From the NCBI RefSeq assembly GCF_015832195.1, contig NC_052020.1, positions 9,368,254 through 9,432,253 on the forward strand: 64,000 nucleotides of DNA, in the 5' to 3' direction. Shown here piece by piece: positions 48,901-59,769 of this stretch (positions within the stretch are counted from its first letter, which is position 1; the number at the start of each line of letters is the position of its first letter). Below the pieces are notes generated by a model. The model saw only the letters and a list, made by a program, of their open reading frames with translations. It was not told where the DNA came from and searched no databases. A program made the position numbers and the translations under genes. The DNA is from Motacilla alba alba. Its lineage: Eukaryota; Chordata; Aves; Passeriformes; Motacillidae.

Positions 48901-51900
48901 GTGAGAGGCGGCGCGAGGGGATCCCGTCACCGCAGCTTCTCCCGAGCCCCCTCTCCCGCCCCCTTCACGGAGAGTGGGCGCGCCCGGCCGAAGGGGCGCG
49001 CGCTGGGGGGAGCGAACCACCCGGAGCGGGGCGGGGGGAGGCGCTCGGTGGCGGCGCCTTGGTCCCCGTCCCGGGGCAGATCCCGCCCCGGCGGGACATT
49101 TTCCAGACCCTCCCGGGAGCTTCTCCCAGTCTGCCCTCGAGGGTGCCCTGACCACCGCGTTCAGCTCTGCGTGCTGTCAGACTCAGGCCAGGCTCTGCTG
49201 TGCTGAGGAATTCGGGTTTTCTTCCAGTGACCTGGCTAGATCTGGGACGTGTTTGGGGTTTTTCCAAACTCAAGGCAACCCGGTCCAGCGGAGGATGTCG
49301 CTGCCCCTGGCAGGGGGTGAAACTGGACAATCTTTAAGGCCGCTTCCAGCCTAATAGTTACAGGATTATGTAAAAATAACGCCAGAGTGCTTTTGTTTCC
49401 CTTATCTGCTGAGAATGAGCCAGCACCCTCCTTTCTGAGAAAGGGAAGTGGCCTTCGATTAAAAAGCCACTTGTTCCCAACTGTCACTGCCTGGCCTGGC
49501 ACGGACACGGAACCTTCTCGGTCCATCAGAGCCAAGAACTCCCTCGCTGGGTGTCTCTGGGTTGTGTAGAGCAGCCCTTGAATCCTGTCCTGTCCTCAGC
49601 AGGCCTGCAGTAATCCTTCCACCGCTTGCCTAATCCTGTTGGTGTAAGAGTAAACAATCCTGAACGGCCACTGTCAAATGTCTTAAGACTACTGAACTTA
49701 AGGTGGAGAGAGCACAGGGGTGGCAACAGCTCAGACACAGGAAAAAAACAAACCTCCAGGATGGCCAAGGGGTAGTTTGCGTGCAGGCACGGTAAGGACT
49801 GCAGAATATCCCACAGGTATCGAGTCCAGCTCCTGGGCCTGCTCAGGACATCCCCAAGTTGGTCTCTGGGCTGCTCTTACCAGCTGGGGGTTATTCTTAG
49901 GGTTCTAACAAGGCAAGAGCCTTACCTGGCTCGCTCCTGGCAGGTTAAGCCCTGGTGGAGGTGAAGGTGGTTGTTGCTGCTGCCGGTTCCCAGTGGTGTT
50001 TGTAGAAGGTGTCAGGACAGGTGCTTTAAGCAGTACCCGCGTGAATTGAAGTTCTGAAGGAGCTGTTTGTATGGAGTGGACCTCACTCCAGGATGCTGAT
50101 CATTGCCTGGGAGGGATCTGTGACAAAACAAGGCTTATTTTTAGTACAGCTGCACTCTCTCACTTGGTGTTTCACCCCTGTGCAGAAATGCAGAGGAGAA
50201 GGGGCTGGTAATAACAGATTTTGTTATTTTTTAACATTTTAATTGTGTTGTTGAAACTGCTGAGCGGCCTGCAGAGGCTCTGCCCTGTTTACCCTGGTGC
50301 CAGGCTGTGACTAGAGCCAGACAATGTGTGCCACAGCCTGCTGGAGCAAAACCTGGCATCACCTGGAACAGGCGTAGTCCAGGGCTTAGGGTAAGACAAG
50401 GGTCAAGTCTCTTCCTGGTAGGACAAGGAAATGAGAAGAGCAGATACTGAGAAACTGCAGCTGTGTGGAAAAGGTTTAAAAAGCAGTAAGAAGAGGTGTT
50501 GGAACCTCACAGGTGAATTCACCTGTCCTGGCCCCATCAGTTGGACACAAACAAAAGCCTGAATTTCTGACTGCTTGAAGGGAAGGTCCCCTGTTCTTTA
50601 TTCCCCTCTGTGATTCCTGGAGCTCAGCTATGCTGGTTGGGATGAAGTTTGGAAATCAGCACTACTTCTCTCCATCCGTCATTTCTACAGGTTTATACTT
50701 TTGGGCAATTTCTGTAGTTTATAAACTTAAAAGTTTGCTGTATCTTGTGACTGCAGCCCAGTTGCTCTGTGCTGTGGCACAAACCAGCCTTGAGGCGGTG
50801 TTTAAACACCACTGATGTGCTCTGTCATTAACAAGTGCTTACATTCTCACCTGGTTGAGCAAAACCCTTCTGATTTCTCAGGCTGGCTGGCCGTTTCAAA
50901 CAGGCTGGTTTTCTTCCCTTAGCCATAGATGAGTACAAGCCCCTGGATGCCACCACAAACCCCTCCCTGATCCTTGCTGCGGCTCAGATGCCGGCATACC
51001 AGAAGCTTGTGGATGATGCTGTTGCCTACGGGAAGAAGCTTGGTGGGTAAGTAAAGAGGGGTTTCCTCTCCTATATTTAAAACAGACCTATATTTAAAAT
51101 GCCTTCTTTATATACAAGCAATGTATTGGGGTTTCCCCCTCGTGTACTCGTGGGTTTGTCTCCTGCCTCAAAAGGCCTCAACACTTGGAGAAAAATTCCT
51201 CACGCCCATTCCAGATGTGCATCCTCATTTCCCAGCTCACACCTGGCCCTCCTTGCTCAGGAAAGCAACAGCACTACAGGAAAGAGTGTCCAAAGGCTAA
51301 TCCTACTGGCAGAACAGAAATGGCTCATTTGAACTCTGGAATTTAATGTTAAATGGGCTGTGAAATTTGATCTTCAAATCCACAGCCAAGTGTAAACTTG
51401 CCCGTTTTTTACCCCCATAAATGCTTTTGCTCTTTGTGCTTTTCAGGTCAGAAGAGGAGCAGATCAAAAATGCTTCTGACAAACTTTTTGTATTATTTGG
51501 AGCTGAAATCCTGAAGAGGATACCTGGCCGTGTGTCCACAGAAGTAGATGCAAGGTTGGCTCTTTTCCCTCTAGGTTATCCTGGATATTTGTAAATACAA
51601 AAAGTAACCTGAGTTGGAGAAAGATTTTTGCCTAGGAGACCAGTGGGAATTACATTATTAATAATAAAGAGTGTGGATTTCCCTTAGTTTGACTAGAACT
51701 CTGTAACAAAAACAAGTAGCACTGACCTTGGATTTTCATAATCTTCCTCTTGCTGCTTAAGCAAGGGAAACCTCACACTTCCAGTCGTCGTTTTGCTAAT
51801 TCTCTTCTACGCGATAATACCTGCTCAATTTAGCAAGAGATCTGTTTGAACAGTTTTTTCCAAGACTTGCACAGGACTTGGCTGTTAACTTGCTCAGTGC

Positions 51901-54900
51901 CAATTTTTGTTAATGCTCAGCTTCTGAATTCATTATGAGAAAATTCCCTCTCCAAGGGCTGACAGTCCAGGAGGGATCTGAGAACACAAACCTGCTGTTG
52001 GCATGTAAATGCTGATAAAACAGGACAGTGTTTTCCCATGGGGCCTTGGGGCAGAGAATTTAAAAAAAAATAATAAATCAGTTTTAAACAATGCTGCTCT
52101 TGCCTTAAAGGTTGTCCTTTGATAAGGAAGGAATGATTCAAAGGGCGAGGCGCCTCATCGACCTCTACAAGGAAGTAGGGGTTGGTAAAGATCGGATTCT
52201 CATCAAGCTCTCTTCAACGTGGGAAGGAATCCAGGCTGGCAGGTAAGGCTGCGTGTGCCTGGTGTGCTGATTCACGGCATGCTCCTGCCTGTCCACAGGC
52301 ACTGACACCGCATTCTGCACTTGAATAAACAGCAGTGCTGAAAGCACGCCATGGGGAAGTCTGTCATGAGCACAGAAGGTGCCCTGCCACAGCTTGCTGT
52401 TGAAATAGGCAAAGTTTCTTCATACGAGGGCCACAGTTTCCTGAAATACCCTGCTAAGCTGGCTGCATTTGGCTAGAGGAACAGCATTAATAAAGCAGAG
52501 TTTGGCAGTACGAAACATTTGCTGTTAGCTGACAACTTTAAAGCTTTCTGAGTGCACCCCATTCCTAAATTAACTCACGGAATTCAGTAGTTTGAACTTA
52601 GCAGCTTGTTCCTGAATATTAATTCTTTAGGTGAGCAAAGTGCTGTTCTAAGCCAGCCTGTGTCTGCAGGGTTCTGGAGGCCGAGTATGGGATTCACTGC
52701 AACATGACCTTGCTGTTCTCCTTTGCTCAGGCTGTTGCCTGTGCTGAAGCTGGAGTTACTCTGATTTCCCCGTTCGTGGGACGGATCCTGGACTGGTACG
52801 TTGCAAATGGAGACAAGAAAACCTATGAGCCTTCAGAGGATCCAGGTGAGCGCACTGCCGAGAAAACAACAGCTGCTCAAACAGTTTCCTCATAAAAATC
52901 CTCTTATGGCAAATGCTGGGTTTGAGCATGTTCTAAATAATCACTAAATAAAGTTGCTGGTTTCTACTTGTAGGAGTGAAGAGTGTCACCAAGATCTATA
53001 ACTACTACAAAAAGTTTGGCTACAAAACCATCGTGATGGGCGCCTCGTTTCGCAACACGGGCCAGATCAAAGCGCTCACGGGCTGTGACTATCTCACCAT
53101 TTCACCCAAGCTCCTGGCAGAGCTCAGCAAAGAGCACGTCAAGCTAACTCCCACACTCAGTGTCAAAGAGGGTGAGTCTGCTCCTGGGGGCTTGTTCTGA
53201 CTTCCTTTCTTCTGCAGTGTTGGGAGTCTGGGGTTCTGGTCAGTGCTGCGGCGCTAGCTGCCATCCTGCTTTAGGGATAATCAAATTTCCTGGAGGAAAT
53301 ACTGTAGCCTCAGAAGGAAATACTGTAGCCTCAGTACAATATCACTGCTACAACTGCTGACACTGAGCACCAATTGACTACAATGGGTTTGGAGTGTGCT
53401 TCCATACTCTGCACCATGGAACAGGCAGAGAAGAGGAAAGTTAACCTGCAGATGCTCAGGATGAAATTTTACTGAACAGTGGCAAAGATGCCAAACTTGA
53501 TTTCATCTTAATCTCTAGACATTCCAAGAGGTTTTTTCCCTCCAGAAATTAGAAACTAGTCATACACAAGACTGAGTCACTTGATCTGGTGACACTGTGC
53601 CACGATGGCTTGGAATCCTTGTTCACATTACACTACTTCAAGCCCAGGTTGGATGGGGCTTGGAACAATCTGGAATAGTAGATGGTGTCCCTGCTGGTGG
53701 AACTGAATGGGCTTTAAGGTTCCTTTCCACCCAAATAATTCAAGGGTTCTCTGATGCTCTCCCTTTTCTGCAGCCTCATTAAAATGCTGGTTTGCATCTC
53801 AAAGCAGCTCTGTGCACAGCTGTAGCCATGGGTTGCTGCCCACAGGCTGCTGCTGGCCTGGGAGCCTGCTATCAAGCAAGCTTTTGTTAGTTCTTGCCAA
53901 ATAATCAAAGCCCTGATTGTTCAGAATATTTGCTTAGAATGTCTCACTGCTGTGGGGTGGTTACACAATTCCTTAGAATAGGCCTGGAATTGCTGTGCCA
54001 TTCTGCAGCAGGTACAAGATAATGACACGCACAAACACTGTTTTAAGATAAACTGATTTATTAAGCTACCTTTTTCTTTCCTCTTTGTTCTCCTCCAGCC
54101 ATATCAGGAGCACTTTCAATCTCACATCCCAGACTGTGCTCCTGCAGCAAGTCATACTGAAAGTATTAAAATTTTTCCAACACCTAGAAATGGTCAGCAC
54201 TCAAGACAATTTCAGGAAGTGTGAATTTGATAAGAATCTGATCACCTGGTCTGTTTCTTTTTCTACTTCTCCCGCACAGCTCAGGCGTGTGATCTTGAGA
54301 AGATCCACCTGGACGAGAAGGCATTCCGCTGGCACCACAACGAAGACCAAATGGCTGTGGAAAAGCTCTCCGATGGCATCAGGAGATTTGCTGCAGATGC
54401 AGTTAAGCTGGAGAGGATGTTAAAGGTAGATATCATGCTCCTCCCCTGTACTGCAGCCAGCCTGGTGTGGCTGAGGATTAAACACGTCTGGGCACGTCTT
54501 TGGACAGGTTATGTAGGACAGGGCACCTAAATTCAGTGAACTTGGTAAGCCTCACTGCACGCCAAGAAAGAATTGGTGCCAGGTGTGGGCCACGCCTGCA
54601 GCTTGAGCCTCAGGACTGGCAGCTCATGGGGATAACTGTCAAAGGGAGAAGTCCCTTAAATCTGATTCTGAGCTGCCAGCAGCAGCACAGGACACAAATA
54701 ATCTGCAGGCAGTGAGCTGGAAGTACATCATGTTTGTACTTGCAGGCACTAAGAAGGAGCAGATCTGCTGTCAAAGTCTTATGTTAGATTGTGGAGAGGC
54801 TTTCACATAGGATTCATCAAACTGTGTTTTTTGGGGAAGAAATTCTCAGTATACCTGATCTGGGCACTTGGTGACTGGCAGCTCCTTGCAGCATTCCCAA

Positions 54901-54971
54901 ACTCTTACTCAGCTGTGCTTTGTTCATTCTTTTTCTAGGAGCGAATGTTCAGCACTGAAAATGGAAAATAA
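48804..54971 (+). CDS. TALDO1: Transaldolase 1, complete, 8 coding exons
   Basis: Cytosolic transaldolase of the non-oxidative pentose phosphate pathway. It moves a dihydroxyacetone unit from sedoheptulose 7-phosphate to glyceraldehyde 3-phosphate through a Schiff base on a lysine. Joined exons give 1014 nt, 337 aa plus TAA, exactly the human length. The first residues read [20 protein letters not shown], versus human [19 protein letters not shown]. Asp27 (VADTGDF), Glu106 (STEVDAR) and Schiff-base Lys142 ([11 protein letters not shown]) are all present, with [13 protein letters not shown] and [12 protein letters not shown]. All seven introns are GT-AG with matching phases. The start has G at -3 and is the only ATG giving the conserved N-terminus. 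It lies downstream of EPS8L2 on the same strand and converges on GATD1. The CpG-island promoter suits a housekeeping gene. Confidence 0.98.
48901..50922 (+). other. TALDO1 intron 1
   Basis: The first about 250 bp are CpG island, followed by a CR1 fragment (49270) and ordinary intron sequence. Confidence 0.75.
49270..49372 (+). mobile_element. CR1 LINE, 3'-end fragment, TALDO1 intron 1
   Basis: Reads ggaggatgtcgctgcccctgg, gaaactggacaatctttaagg, ccgcttccagcctaatag. Begins about 120 bp after the CpG island ends. Confidence 0.78.
50923..51046 (+). CDS. TALDO1: TALDO1 coding exon 2
   Basis: Acceptor ttcccttag, donor gtaagt. Residues 33-74, [20 protein letters not shown] then [27 protein letters not shown] is a transaldolase signature. 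Confidence 0.98.
51447..51554 (+). CDS. TALDO1: TALDO1 coding exon 3
   Basis: Acceptor cttttcag. Residues 74-110, [20 protein letters not shown] then EVDAR with Glu106. The donor AAG then gttggc is weak. Confidence 0.97.
52111..52242 (+). CDS. TALDO1: TALDO1 coding exon 4, Schiff-base lysine
   Basis: Acceptor tgccttaaag, donor gtaagg. Residues 110-154, [17 protein letters not shown], where the K of ILIK is catalytic Lys142. Confidence 0.98.
52670..52845 (+). CDS. TALDO1: TALDO1 coding exon 5
   Basis: Acceptor tgtctgcag, donor gtgagc. Residues 154-213, [20 protein letters not shown] then [16 protein letters not shown]. Confidence 0.98.
52974..53171 (+). CDS. TALDO1: TALDO1 coding exon 6
   Basis: Acceptor ctacttgtag, donor gtgagt. 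Residues 213-279, [20 protein letters not shown] then [20 protein letters not shown]. Confidence 0.98.
53295..53334. repeat. Tandem duplication, 21-bp period
   Basis: GGAAATACTGTAGCCTCAG at 53295-53313 and 53316-53334, perfect over 19 bases, in TALDO1 intron 6. Confidence 0.9.
53625..53762 (+). mobile_element. CR1 LINE, 3'-end fragment, TALDO1 intron 6
   Basis: Reads aggttggatggggcttggaac, agatggtgtccctgctgg, gggctttaaggttcctttccac and a degraded tail. Confidence 0.85.
54280..54425 (+). CDS. TALDO1: TALDO1 coding exon 7
   Basis: Acceptor cccgcacag, donor gtagat. Residues 279-327, [20 protein letters not shown] then [19 protein letters not shown]. Confidence 0.98.
54939..54971 (+). CDS. TALDO1: TALDO1 coding exon 8 with stop
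   Basis: Acceptor tttttctag. Residues 328-337, [10 protein letters not shown] then TAA, against human ERMFNAENGK. Confidence 0.98.
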   Translation, partial: ERMFSTENGK

Positions 54972-55300
54972 AAAAGAAAAAATAATAATCAGCATTTCCC
55001 TGAGTGCTCCAAGCCGAGGTGGATCACCTGAGGTTCAGTGGATGTACAAATGTCTTACCTGTACAAGTATCATGCTGTGTATGGATAGATTTCTGTATCA
55101 TGCTTTTTTTTTTTTATCAATTTGCAAAGGGACAAATGGAATTTAAATTTTTGTGGCACTTTTGTCAATACATGCAAATTAAAACCGACTTGCCTTGTAA
55201 CATGGTCGATTCATTGCCGCAGGAGACACCTGATTAAATTTTAGTTTTCAAATTCCTTATTAAGTCTTCAGTTCTAAGACATTAAAGAACACAGTTTTTA
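54972..55300 (+). other. TALDO1: Probable 3' untranslated region of TALDO1
   Basis: AU-rich sequence directly after the stop with ATTAAA at 55178, 55233 and 55281 and T-rich stretches after the last two. No canonical AATAAA occurs at a suitable distance. The exact end cannot be set. A CR1 copy starts at about 55425 and bounds it. Confidence 0.55.
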
Positions 55301-55424
55301 ATTTCAGGTTGTTTTAAAGAGCAAGCACAGATTTCACAAGCCCCTCTTGGTCCAAAACCCACCAACACTCCTGTGAGACACATATGTATGTCAAAATAGA
55401 TATGTGTATCTTATTTGTTTATAT

Positions 55425-55728
55425 AGAGCCTGTTCTATGAAGAGTAGACAAGAACAAGAGATAGGACAAGAAGGAAACGGCCTCAAGTTGAGCCAGGGAA
55501 GGTTTAGATTGGATATTAGGGAACATTTCTTCACTGAAAGCTGCCAAGCTGGCACAGCTGCCCAGGGCTGAGTCCCCATCCCTGGAGAGATTTAAAGGCA
55601 CATGGATGTGGCACCTGGGGACAGGGATAGTGGTGGCCTTGGCAGTGCAGGAGGAAGGGCTGGACTTGATGGTCTCAGCAGTCCTTTCCAACCTCAGTGA
55701 TTCATTCCATGGTTCTAAGAGATCCCTG
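55425..55728 (+). mobile_element. CR1 LINE, 3'-end copy downstream of TALDO1
   Basis: Reads gataggacaagaaggaaacgg, taggtt-type core ggtttagattggatattaggg, cccatccctggagagattt, ggacttgatggtctcagcag, tttccaacctcagtgattc. Confidence 0.9.
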
Positions 55729-57942
55729 CTTACACATAGATGCAATTTGATGTTTCCTGAAAAAGCTGCCTGAACTTACAACAAAGGGAGCAAAGGCAGC
55801 AGTGTGGCTCCAGCACTGATAGCCACGTGCTCTGTCCAGACCAAGGGAGGCACTGATCCTCCCCACAGTGTGACACAGCAGCTCTGCTGTCAGCACATCC
55901 AGAACAGCCTGGGAACTGCTGTTCCAGCCAAAGGGACAGCCAGCTACTATCAGACACAGACAGCTGGTGCTGCCCTCCCAGCCTGCCCTGGGAATAGTGC
56001 CAGTCTGCCACAGGGAGGTGAAATCCCCAGGGGACTCATCCAGGCCCTCTGTCCTACAGCTGTGGGGAAGAGGGGAAGCAGACCAGACTGCCCAAATGGA
56101 AGTGACCTTTTCTTCCTGTCAAAGTCAAGCCAGCACTAAAAGTTTGACCCTGCCCCTCCCTACAGCCATTGGACCCTCCACTGCACATCCCTTCTCAATT
56201 TAACCTATTTTGCATTTTTCACACTTACTAAACCGAGAATTCCAACAGAGATTCCTAGAATGGTTTGGGTTGGAAGGGACCATGAAGACCATCTCATTCC
56301 ATCCCCCTGCCTTGAGCAGGCTGCTGTGCTCTAACACCACACACTGCAGCCACCAGGGCAGGGGAGGGATTCAGGCACGCAGAATTTGGGTACTTGGTGC
56401 TATCAAACTGGCTGGTCAGAGGCTTGGAGCCTCTGGAATAAATGCCCCTTCTTCCCCCTGAGTGAGGCAAGAACCTTCACGTACATGGAATCTGTCCCTT
56501 CACACAGCTGAGATGCAACTGGGTCAGTAACACCGGGGAGCTCAAATGAAACTGAAGCATTGCAGAAGGTGATCAAGAGAGAAGGAAATACTGCAGTGAA
56601 AGAGGAAAAAGAGGTAGGAAAAGGTACCTGAGCCTTATTCCACTTACCAACAGATGCCTCTCAAGAGCTGAGGAGACAAGAGGGGTCACGGGGTCAGTCA
56701 CGGGATCCCTTCCTTCCTGTGGTGGCAGCTGGCGTTTCCTCCTCAGCGCTGGGGTTCTTTCTCTGCAGCACAGATGGATGTTGTGAGGGGGCCTGACATC
56801 CGTGGCTAAGCCACAAAGTCCACATCCTTTCTGAAATGGTGAAAAAAAACAAACCAAGCACCACATAAACCTTCAGCTTGTACAGCTCTTTAGTCGGTCA
56901 CACAAAGTGTGTTCACTCCTTCACTCTTCCTCAACTTCCCCTTTCTTCAGCACATGGAGGGATCTCTCCCAGGGCCCTGTCTGTGCCCTGCTTACAAACT
57001 CCTCCTGGGATTTCCCAGATCTCCATACCTCCTCAGATTAAGAAATCAGGAGATGTCTCCTGTCTGCCAGGAAGGTTTGTGGCTCTCAGTCACAAGGACA
57101 GGACTCAGGAATTAGGGGCAGACACAACGTGTCTGTTTGGAGAAATCCTGAAGAATCAATAGATAAACTTTAAAGCACTGATTTTAAAATGAAAGCACCT
57201 TTCCCAACCTTTCCTTGTGGTGGCTGCTCTCTGATTCCAACATCCAGCTCTGTGCAGACACACAAAGCTTGGAGGGAGATTAGAAAAGCTTTTCCTTCCT
57301 CCTCCAGCCATGCCTTGCATCCCATCACACACTGTGGTTAAGGGAGACACACTGCTGCTCCCAGCACCTCCTCCACTCTTGACACGGGGTACAGGGAAGC
57401 AGAGCTGTTGGAAGAACAGACACAATAAGTACATCCATTTATATTCATCTTCCCAACATGGAATTTAATTTAAAATTAGTGCTCAGATTCACTGGTTACA
57501 TCTATCCAATACAGCCATCACAGGCCAGTATGGATGGCACCAAACCCAGACAGTTCCATTAGAAAATTTAAAGTAAATCAGGACCAAAGAGGCACTTTCA
57601 TCTCTTCTGGCCCTTGTTTGAATGCACGCAAGATGAACAAACCAGAATATTCCATTAAAAAAAGAATTTTTTTCAAGATTATATTGTAGAAGCTCCAAGG
57701 AAAGAATCTTAATTAAATATGTTAATACACAAATTGAATGCTGGTATGACCAACAACCACCAGCTGCAGACAGGGCCAGAGCTCAAACATCTCATCAGGA
57801 TCCTCAAAAACACAGAAACTGACATCATATCCACAGGCAGGTCTTGGGGCTCTGTTTTCCAGAGGCAGGCAGTTTCCCAACTGCTGCACCAGCACCCCTC
57901 TTCCCAGCTCAGGCGTAAACCTGCCAGGAAAGGCTCCCATAC
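55729..57942. other. Intergenic DNA between TALDO1 and GATD1
   Basis: Contains a CR1 fragment at 56255 and an AT-rich block at 57420-57720. No gene is supported apart from the possible partner of the exon-like block near 57722-57768. Confidence 0.5.
56255..56335 (-). mobile_element. CR1 LINE, 3'-end fragment, inverted
   Basis: Reads gaatggtttgggttggaagg, gaccatgaagaccatctcat, tccatccccctgcc. Confidence 0.85.
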
Positions 57943-58113
57943 CTTAGGGATGGTGGGCTGTCGGTGAAGAAATCCTTTGTGGGGTGCAGGACAGCAGTGC
58001 TCCTTTACAGCTGTGAGCCAACATCCAAGAAAACTCCTCATCCCTTTGGATTCATCCTGCTCCACGTGCTGCAGAGGCACTCTGATGCTTCTAGCAGCTA
58101 CCTCTATATCTGC
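57943..58113 (-). other. Unexplained exon-like block, minus strand
   Basis: On the minus strand a long pyrimidine tract ending tgtttttacag (to 58114) precedes 171 nt with no stop (57 codons, GCAGATATAGAGG onward), closed by CCTAAG and donor gtatgg. The predicted peptide includes KGMRSFLGCWLTAVKEHC, which I do not recognise. A possible downstream partner begins after ctgtctgcag near 57768 and would end in TAA at 57722. It could be a downstream exon of a GATD1 isoform, a lncRNA exon or chance. Low certainty. Confidence 0.25.
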
Positions 58114-58186
58114 CTGTAAAAACATCAGAGGAAAACAGAGGATGTGGTCCCAGCTAGGCCAGAGAAGAGGTAACACTGTGAATCCT

Positions 58187-58201
58187 AAAAAAAAAAAAAA
58201 A
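58187..58201. repeat. Poly(A) tract
   Basis: A run of about 15 A, which on the minus strand is a T tract about 75 nt upstream of the exon-like block acceptor. Confidence 0.8.
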
Positions 58202-58839
58202 TCAGCAAAACTCTAGAAAATAAAACCAAACCCCCAGCCAAATAAATAAAACAATGAAAGCCACCAGCTGGATGTTACCAGGAACAGATTTCCAAGGAAA
58301 CAAGCCTGCCTGGTAGCATTCCTAGGACCAAAGCAACGAGCACTGCACAGCACAATGCTGAAACAATAAAGGTTTGTGTGGGATGAAAATCTCCCAAATT
58401 TGAAGGTTTTCAATTCTTTGGGAAAGAAAGAAGAGAGACAAAAACCCCTCAGTATAAACACCACTGCTTGGATGCCTGGGATGGGATTGTTCACAGGGCT
58501 CCTCAGCTGGACCAGGCACAAGGTACAGAAGATACAAACTGAGGTACCTAGATCCTTCCCACGGGAAGTTTAAAATGAAAGAATTATCCAAAACCCCTTG
58601 CTCTTTGTGTAATGCCACTTCATGATTTTAGTTGATGTAAATACCTTTTAGGTAAAAGAAAATACCAAATAAACTATCAAGTTTTACGTTTGTAGAAAAA
58701 AAATTAACATGGAAAATGAATAGAATAAAACTTTCCTGAACATACCTGGATGACATTCAACAACTTCGTGTTTCCTATGTTCATTTGTTCTTCTTTTCCC
58801 ATAGTTTTTTTGAACAATTTTTTCCAATCCCTGGCTAAA

Positions 58840-59106
58840 ATTGGTACAAGAACTTAAGAGCTATCATCACTAATAGCCAGGGGAAGTTTAGGTTGGATAT
58901 CAGGGAAAATTTCTTCATGGAAAGGGACATCAAGCACTGGAATAGGCTGCCCAGGGCAGTGGTAGAGTCACCACCCCTGGAAGGGTTCAGAAAACACATG
59001 GATGTGATACCTGAGGTTGAGTGGTGAACATGGTGGTGGCGCTGCACTGACGCTTGGACTTGATCTTAAAAGCTCTTTTCCAACCCAAATTCCACGATTC
59101 TATGAC
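58840..59106 (+). mobile_element. CR1 LINE, 3'-end copy
   Basis: Reads ggaagtttaggttggatatc, agggaaaatttcttcatgg, aataggctgcccagggcag, cacccctggaagggttcag, ending ttttccaacccaaattccac and gattctatgact. Confidence 0.92.
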
Positions 59107-59769
59107 TCGGGTGGCTTCCAGCTTGTCAGCACGACTCGTGCAGGTGACACAATCCAGCCCACCACATCCAGAGCCACCTCACACAGCTGCTGGCCCACAC
59201 CCGCACTCCTCACCTCTCCAGCCACTTGCTGCCTGACCACACCTTTCTCCCCCATTTTCCCAAGAGCAACTTCCTGGTGATGGGAAAGAGTGAAAATACA
59301 CACAGGAACTCATCTTTTTTCTGCTCCCATACGGGAGGAAAAAGAAAGCACCATCAAGTCCCCAGGCAGTGTGCTTTGTCCAACGTCCTGACAGAGGCAC
59401 AAGCAGAGCAATTCCAGCAGGTCCCAGATGCCACAAAATATGGGAAAATTGTACAACAGGGGACTGAACAAAGGCTGCAGTGGTCTGAATGCTGTTTGCT
59501 CATCTGGCAGCAGATGAACGAGCCTGGACAGAACCTCACTTAAGGAATGAAAACAGGACACGGGGTAGACACCAATGCTCTATTTTTACAGGTAAGCAGA
59601 GAAAAGATGTAACAATTTTGGCAAAATCCCATGGAAACCAAGACCCTAAGGAAATACAGTCTCCCACTTCACAAACAAGACGTGGCTTTCCAGACTGAAA
59701 GTATTTCCTGATGGTGTCAACACCAAATCCCCAAGATGGCTTGCCAGGAACGAAGATTTAAATTATCAA

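Larger units (their letters stand above)
48180..49150 (+). promoter_or_regulatory. TALDO1: CpG island and promoter of TALDO1
   Basis: CpG dinucleotides jump abruptly from sparse to very dense from about 48200 to 49150, the only such block in the window. It spans the TALDO1 start codon and first donor. Contained motifs: YY1-like CCGCCATCTTG (48360-48370), RFX-like palindrome (48556-48569), two ATTGG/CCAAT boxes (48675, 48704), and a TATA-like TTATAGG (48772). Confidence 0.92.
58114..59769. other. Intergenic DNA, minus-strand upstream side of exon-like block
   Basis: Contains a CR1 copy (58840) and a poly(A) tract (58187). An open minus-strand frame at 59310-59561 has no splice context and no recognised family. 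Confidence 0.5.

Noticed and set aside
48228..49151. A 307-codon plus-strand frame and a 306-codon minus-strand frame across the TALDO1 CpG island
   Set aside because: GC-rich sequence rarely contains stop codons. Both frames cross the real exon 1 and its donor in other phases and show only low-complexity Pro/Arg/Ala composition.
59310..59561. Minus-strand frame including SEVLSRLVHLLPDEQTAF, which looks protein-like
   Set aside because: No acceptor or donor frames it, no related exon is nearby, and 80 codons open by chance is unremarkable here.
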